Translations under genes and position numbers: made by a program
Notes under the pieces: generated by a model
Told to the model about the DNA's origin: nothing
Database searches by the model: none
Seen by the model: the letters and a program-made list of their open reading frames with translations, nothing else
Shown: positions 58,758 to 64,000 of the stretch, one piece after another
How the letters are laid out: each line of letters begins with the position of its first letter
How positions within the stretch are numbered: position 1 is the first letter of the stretch
Origin: Capitulum mitella
Lineage: Eukaryota; Arthropoda; Thecostraca; Pollicipedomorpha; Pollicipedidae
Assembly: GCA_030062745.1 (NCBI GenBank)
Contig: CP099839.1
Location: 43,784,796-43,848,795, forward strand
DNA length: 64,000 nt
Direction of reading: 5' to 3'

Positions 58758-61072
58758 GCGGTGGTGCCGCTGGGCGCGGCCGCCCGCGGCACCGTCGCCT
58801 GCTGGGGCGGTCATACGCCGGCGGCCGGCGCCCCGCGGCCGGCGGCGGCGGCGGCGGCCGCGGCGACGGCGGCCGCCGCCAGCGCGCCGCGGAGCGGCCC
58901 GTTGCCGGACGCTCCCAGCACACCCGCTAGCTTGGTTCCGTAACCAAATGACATTAATTTTCGTTCGTGCAGGATGCTTTACGTTTGCAGATGGTTTGGT
59001 GTTGGTGGCGGTACGTTGCGTTCAATTGATTTCATGGATGGTTATTTGACGTGAAGCGCTACTAACCCGAATATTATGCACACAAAGCGAATGGCATCGC
59101 TGCAAGTTCGAATAAAAATGATAAAATGTAAAAAGAGAGTGCGTCTTCCTAGAATGGTTTGTTTTTAGCGTTTCAATCTGCGGCAGATGATTGTTTTGTC
59201 TCGGGCTGTTTTTTACACCCTCCCTAGGCTTAGGTAAAGCTTGATTTCTAGGAGAAAACGGCCTGGCGAGAAATAGGACAAGACAACTGATGATGTTTAT
59301 TGATAAAACTTGAGCGTGAGTGCATTTATTTTCTATCCCTGTAAGCCTTTAATAACACCCTAGTATTCGTGGTGGCGTGTCTGTGACTATGTAAGGCTAT
59401 GTAACGTTCGGAAATAAAGGTGGTATCAGATCCGGGTGTGTTTGAGACCTGGGCTTATGCAGCTGTCTTCCAACACTTCTGTGGGGCGTTTAGGGCTGGG
59501 TTTGGTTAGTCATCATCTGTTCAAGGTGTTAGGGTCGTAGTCCAGTTCGTTTTGTGGTTGTCGTCTGAAGGAAGCCTGCGCTTCTGATTAGAAGTAGACA
59601 ACTATTCCACTGTAACTGCGATGCACCTGACCATTTTTTTTAAGGGGGGGGGGGGTGGTTGAGCGTGGGCACGGCGTAGAGAGGCGAGAGGCGAAAGGGC
59701 TTATCGCCATCCACTGGCGTGCAAGTCTGCTGCCAGTCGTAGGCGGGCAATAGCGTGGGTACTAATAAGTTATTCAGTCCGTGAAATGCATGCTTCCTTC
59801 GCAACAACACTTACCACTTGAACGCACGAAATCACACTGCCGTCAAGTAAACTCTTGTGATCTGAACGATGGCAGCTGTCTCTTGAGTGGCCAATGCATG
59901 TGTTCCCCCGTCTGTCGTTTATTCGGCAGTACCAGTCTTCCCAACAGTTCAGTTAGTCGGAACTATCTGGATCCGCAAACGTTCGCATTCTAGGAGTAAT
60001 GCTGCACGTCGGTTTCTGAGGCAATCTCTCCAAATAATCACTTTAAATCTTTATTTGCTGATATACCGTTTTAAGTGTGATTAAACCAGCCAATGCGGAG
60101 CAAGCGTTGCACGTACAATGTCACGTCGACGGCGTTACCCAGGTGCGCTTGTTAGAAAAGCGGAGGAGCCTGAACCGACGAAGGGAGCTAGACAAATCGC
60201 GTATCCAGCCAATGGGCGGCCGCGGCGTCACGTAAGGCGGCTCTGTCGTCTCTGGTCGGGCCGCGCGGCGCCGCAGCCGGACCGCCAAACTCCGTGCACC
60301 GCAACCGGCGGCAGCCCTGGACACCCCGCACTGCAGGCCTACACCGGTCGCCGATAAGCAACAATCCACATCCGACTATACCACATTGATAATATAGAAA
60401 CCCACTTCGAGATGTATCAATTATGCATGCAATTTATCCAACACAACAGTCTCATCCACATGAAACACTAAAACTTCCATACACAAAGTGCACACTCGGA
60501 ATCGGGCCACTATAGAGGATTTAACACCCCCAAATGATCATGAACAGCACGTGAGGTGAGAGAGGTTCCGACAAGATTACCTACGACCTAAGCCGATGAA
60601 AGCGCATCAAGGCAACGCAGCAGGACCGAGGTGGAACTCCATTCCAATGGATTACACGCATGGGAGTTGAGCTACACAAAACAACCTATACCCCTTTGAG
60701 AGCCGGCGCCGGGCGGACGGGCCACCCCTCCACGGGGCCCGCCGAGCGCTCACCACACATCGCTGGACGCCCGCCCACCCTGGCGCCGTGCACAAAGCCA
60801 AGCAGCGCTCTCTAAACAGCGCACGTCAACGGTCCGGTGTAGTTAATGAAACGGCACACTCCCGGGCGGAGCGGCGCCGTCCGGCGGCAGCGCTCTGGGC
60901 TCTGCCGCCGGGGCCGACCCCCCCCCCCGCTCGGCGGATGGCCGCCACGCCGGCAGGGCGCGCCGTCAGCCGACCGGCCTGAGCCGGCCCTCAGCGCGGC
61001 AGAGGTCGGGAAGCAGGAGCGGCCGCCGCTTGCCGTTCAGCGCTCCCCATATGAAAACTACATGGGCGGCGT
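58758..61072. other. orb 3' region and convergent intergenic DNA
   Basis: The orb 3' UTR probably ends after AATAAA at 59111-59116. GC-rich stretches at 60120-60355 and 60700-61030 resemble exons in composition but match nothing I know; the second may be ZFAND 3' UTR. A G run lies at 59645. Confidence 0.45.
59111..59116 (+). promoter_or_regulatory. poly(A) signal AATAAA for orb
   Basis: It is the first consensus hexamer after the orb stop (58757), 354 nt downstream. A second AATAAA lies near 59413. Confidence 0.5.
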
Positions 61073-62114
61073 TCAAATCTTGTTCACCTTCTCGCCGACG
61101 ATGACCGGATTGTTTTTGCGGATCTCCTGCTGGCCGAGCTCGCGGTAGTTGAAGGAGCAGTCGTGCTTGTCGCTGTACCGATGTAGCGAGCAGAACAGGC
61201 CCTCACATCGACACGTGAAGCCTGCGGACACGAACAGTGGTCACACACCAACGCACCAACGGGCAGAAATCATGTCACTCAGCACGCGCAACGCACCGGT
61301 CTACGTATAAACTGCGCAGATTTCTACATATTACCATCGCAAGCACACAAATGAAACGGACGGTTCTGTGGAACCAATTCCAACCACGTGCCATTACGTA
61401 ACGGAGGTACAGCAGCTGGAGCGTGCATCTTGTCAACAAACTTGACTTTTTTAAATATCATTTGGACTGGCCAGACCCTTTAAGCAGACTATGTTACGAT
61501 CAGAGCCCATATTAAATAAGCCTTGTCGTGCATAATGTGACCAAGCTGCCAACAGGCCAATACGCCACAATATGGTTTTGCAGGACTGGAATAGACACAT
61601 CACAGATAGATAGACATAAAGACTGATACATCAATGAGATAATTCAGAATCCAGGAAGCCAATAACCTGGGTATCACCGGCGATCCACATAATGGTAACC
61701 TTCAGCCTGCTATACATCGCAGCTCACCGGATGCACACTGCGGGGTGCAGTCGGATACGTTTCTGATGTACCCATAAAAGCAATACTGTCTTACCCGTAA
61801 CCCGAGAAACGTAATGCTGTCACAACAAAACTGAGCCCCGCCCATCACTGACACACGAGCAAATCGCAATGCCCGACGTATATCGAGCGCAGCCAGCAAC
61901 ACAAAAACGCCTTATCTCAGCGACAGCACTCGATCGTCATCTCACCTGTCAGGCCGACCTTCTTCCGGCACACTTCGCAGCGGTTCTTTTTCTTCCTGCT
62001 GGAGCCATCGGCCGGTGACGGGACGCTATCAGCGCTAACTCCGGGAGAGATATCAGCGGAGGTCGAGGCTGAAGACGCTGATGGTGATTTCTGAGGGCTG
62101 GCCTCGGCCGATTT
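61073..62114 (-). CDS. AN1-type zinc-finger protein (ZFAND5/6-like), 5' partial
   Basis: Two last exons: 62114-61946 and 61221-61073 (stop TGA), joined in phase 1 across LTG|F. A Ser/Pro/Ala-rich linker (KSAEASPQKSPSASSAS...) precedes the AN1 finger: NRCEVCRKKVGLTG, then FTCRCEGLFCSLHRYSDKHDC with all eight ligands (C-x2-C-x10-C-x-C-x4-C-x2-H-x5-H-x-C). The tail IRKNNPVIVGEKVNKI matches ZFAND5/6, whose ends read IRKENPVVVAEKI in human. Those proteins also carry an N-terminal A20 finger that binds ubiquitin; that exon should lie above 62114 but was not found before 64000. The acceptor TGTGTTTCAG at 62115 supports an upstream exon, so the in-frame ATG at 62123 is not the start. Family members act in proteasome regulation and stress responses. 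Confidence 0.88.
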
Positions 62115-64000
62115 CTGAAACACAAGTCAATGTTGATAGCCTCTTGCAAACAGAAAAATCGGCTGTTCCCGAATGGCTGTTGCATAAAAAACAATACAGC
62201 CAAGATTGGCGACTCAGTTGGGACATCGCTGGCCTCCCGTCCTGGCCAGACGGGCTTGAGTCGCCTCGGCGCTCACTATCTGTCCCCCCCCCCCGTCAGC
62301 CTGTCAGCTGGCAACTGGCCAATAGAGGGTCATGCTAGCTACCACCACCTCGTTTAGTTACTCCGAAGGCACAATGAACTTTGACCACAAAACCACCTAT
62401 TACCTGCAGCTGCGCGACCGAGTGTGGGGTTCGCAATCTGTGCAACAAGCTCTGCGCGGTACGGGCTCTGATTCCAAACACCTAAGCAAATCACAAGGAT
62501 ATGATAAAAAAGGGGAATGCGAAATGGCTGCACAATCTGGACAAACATAACTCTGACTGTTAGTTACGATACTCCAGGAACTCCAAAACTGGATAACAAC
62601 AAATATCACCTGGATATCATACATTTTGCAACACATTCGGATATCTTCCCATTCCAATGCATTTTCCGGAATGAAAGCCTACACGGTACGCATTGAGTGA
62701 AATATTTAAATTGGTACTCCAAGTTATTTTTCTCAATCCTTCTTCAAGAACTTCAAATTTTGAAGACAGGACGCCAAACAAAACAGCGCGAAAATCGATG
62801 TCAGAAGAAAAAATAAAAATCCTCGAATTACGTGAACGGAGTCACGCGCAGAGTTTGTCCCACACCTCCAACTATAGTTAAAGCTGGACACAATCCCAGG
62901 AGAGTGGCATTCCGCGCTACTAAGGATTGCATAACACTTCGTGGCTTATGGAAAAGATTATCTTATCGGACGCAGTCTTATGTTTAATTTTACAACGACG
63001 AAACTACCACCAAATTTCTGAGACATAAGCTTCTATCACGTAGACCAATACAGGGGAGCTTCAATTGCCACAGGTCTTCACATGGTACGGTAGAAAAGGA
63101 GTTACATGAAATACGCACAAACGCACTCCGAATTTAGACTTTCACAAATACTTTGTACCATTACACTTATCATAAACACGATTCTGATGGCCAAGTGCGC
63201 TTCTATCACCTGGCGGATTCTCGATCACCTTCTGCAAGAATCTAACCCAGGCGATCTACAATGTCCAGGTTTATATAATTCCAGAGTCGGCAATGCAACT
63301 GTCAGAGCGCACTCCGACTCTGACAGTCGGAACAACGAATTTCCGCGATGCAATATATATATATGTCATGATGCCACAGCCAACGGGCTTTGGGGCCGAA
63401 AATAGCCACCCCGGAATGGACTCGTATAGGGAACGCATACTTCTGCTCCAGTACAAGAAAAAAGTCCCCAAAGGACCTCGTTTCTTTTAGGGCCCAAGTT
63501 TGTTGGAAACAGCGATATTTATTTACGTACAAGTACATCCTCGGAACACCGAAACTAATAATCACCGTGTCGTAATGGACACGCCAAACGATAAAGATGG
63601 TGGACAGTAGAAGACAGATTATGTGGGGATGGATGAAGGACGCAGGGTTTACTTGGAAGCTAGGAGATGGACTTAGTCCCATTTTCGCACGGTACGTTTC
63701 CTCGTGATGTAATGTGTAATGTAAGCATGCAATGCAATGAAATGTAATGTAATCACGTAAATTCTCTTAAATCCCTGTGGTTTATGGGTCAGAGTTACCC
63801 CTACCCTGGGCTCTGCCAATCTGCAGGACTGATTTCGACAACGCAGGACTTAAACAAAAGTTTGTGGTCTGGCTCTTCATATATGCAAAGGCAGCAAAAC
63901 AAAAGGCAAAAGGCATATTCAGAACAGCAAAAAGGGGACAGACGGCCGATTTCCGTTCTTTGTCATATGGACTCCAAATAGTCATATCTTTGGACTTACG
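62115..64000 (-). other. intron of the ZFAND-like gene; nothing recognised
   Basis: AT-rich and without an A20-type coding stretch on the minus strand. The short TA run near 63355 and low-complexity AATGTAATG motifs near 63705-63755 are the only features. Confidence 0.4.

Overview
This is nuclear DNA from an animal, most likely an arthropod. The evidence is long introns with GT/AG splice sites, GC-rich exons in AT-richer non-coding DNA, and orthologues of Su(sable)/ZC3H4 and Orb/CPEB1. A crustacean is a guess; nothing in the window fixes the taxon. No operons, CRISPR arrays or prokaryotic signals are present.

Four protein-coding genes are supported by exon homology with matching intron phases. 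(1) Positions 1-10564, plus strand: the 3' eight exons of a ZC3H4/Su(s)-type triple CCCH zinc-finger protein. (2) 25826-11536, minus strand: a complete nine-exon urocanate hydratase gene (UROC1), correct in phase throughout except for one extra base in exon 5. (3) about 39159-58757, plus strand: an Orb/CPEB1 cytoplasmic-polyadenylation-element-binding protein with two RRMs and a C-terminal zinc-binding domain; its first intron is 15 kb. (4) 62114-61073, minus strand: the last two exons of a ZFAND5/6-like AN1 zinc-finger gene whose 5' part lies beyond the window. Genes 1/2 and 3/4 are convergent and genes 2/3 are divergent. There is no sign that they form a pathway: urocanase degrades histidine, ZC3H4 and Orb act on RNA, and ZFAND proteins act in ubiquitin/proteasome or stress biology.

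The most informative non-genic structure is in the first orb intron. A hAT-like transposon (44636-54283, imperfect 8-bp target duplication) contains a second copy of the same family (47873-53831, perfect 8-bp duplication ATTTTAAG). The inner copy was then hit by a 5'-truncated LINE (49326-50354, 9-bp duplication) and by a 1.2-kb element flanked by TTAA (51740-52961). Because two copies of the hAT sequence are present, each later insertion has its empty site in the same window. Two further copies of the TTAA element lie at 21605-22817 and 32664-33937.

Other repeats are a Tc1-like transposase broken by two 1-bp frameshifts (30244-31265), a large fold-back (29705-30177), a tRNA-derived SINE (about 19503-19815), a 31-bp minisatellite filling UROC1 intron 1, a tandem array of about 150 bp (36120-36720), and tandem duplications that copy exon edges and splice sites beside UROC1 exon 2 and orb exon 6.

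I found no convincing new biochemical system. The value of the window lies in the dated transposon nest, the TTAA family, and the splice-site duplications.
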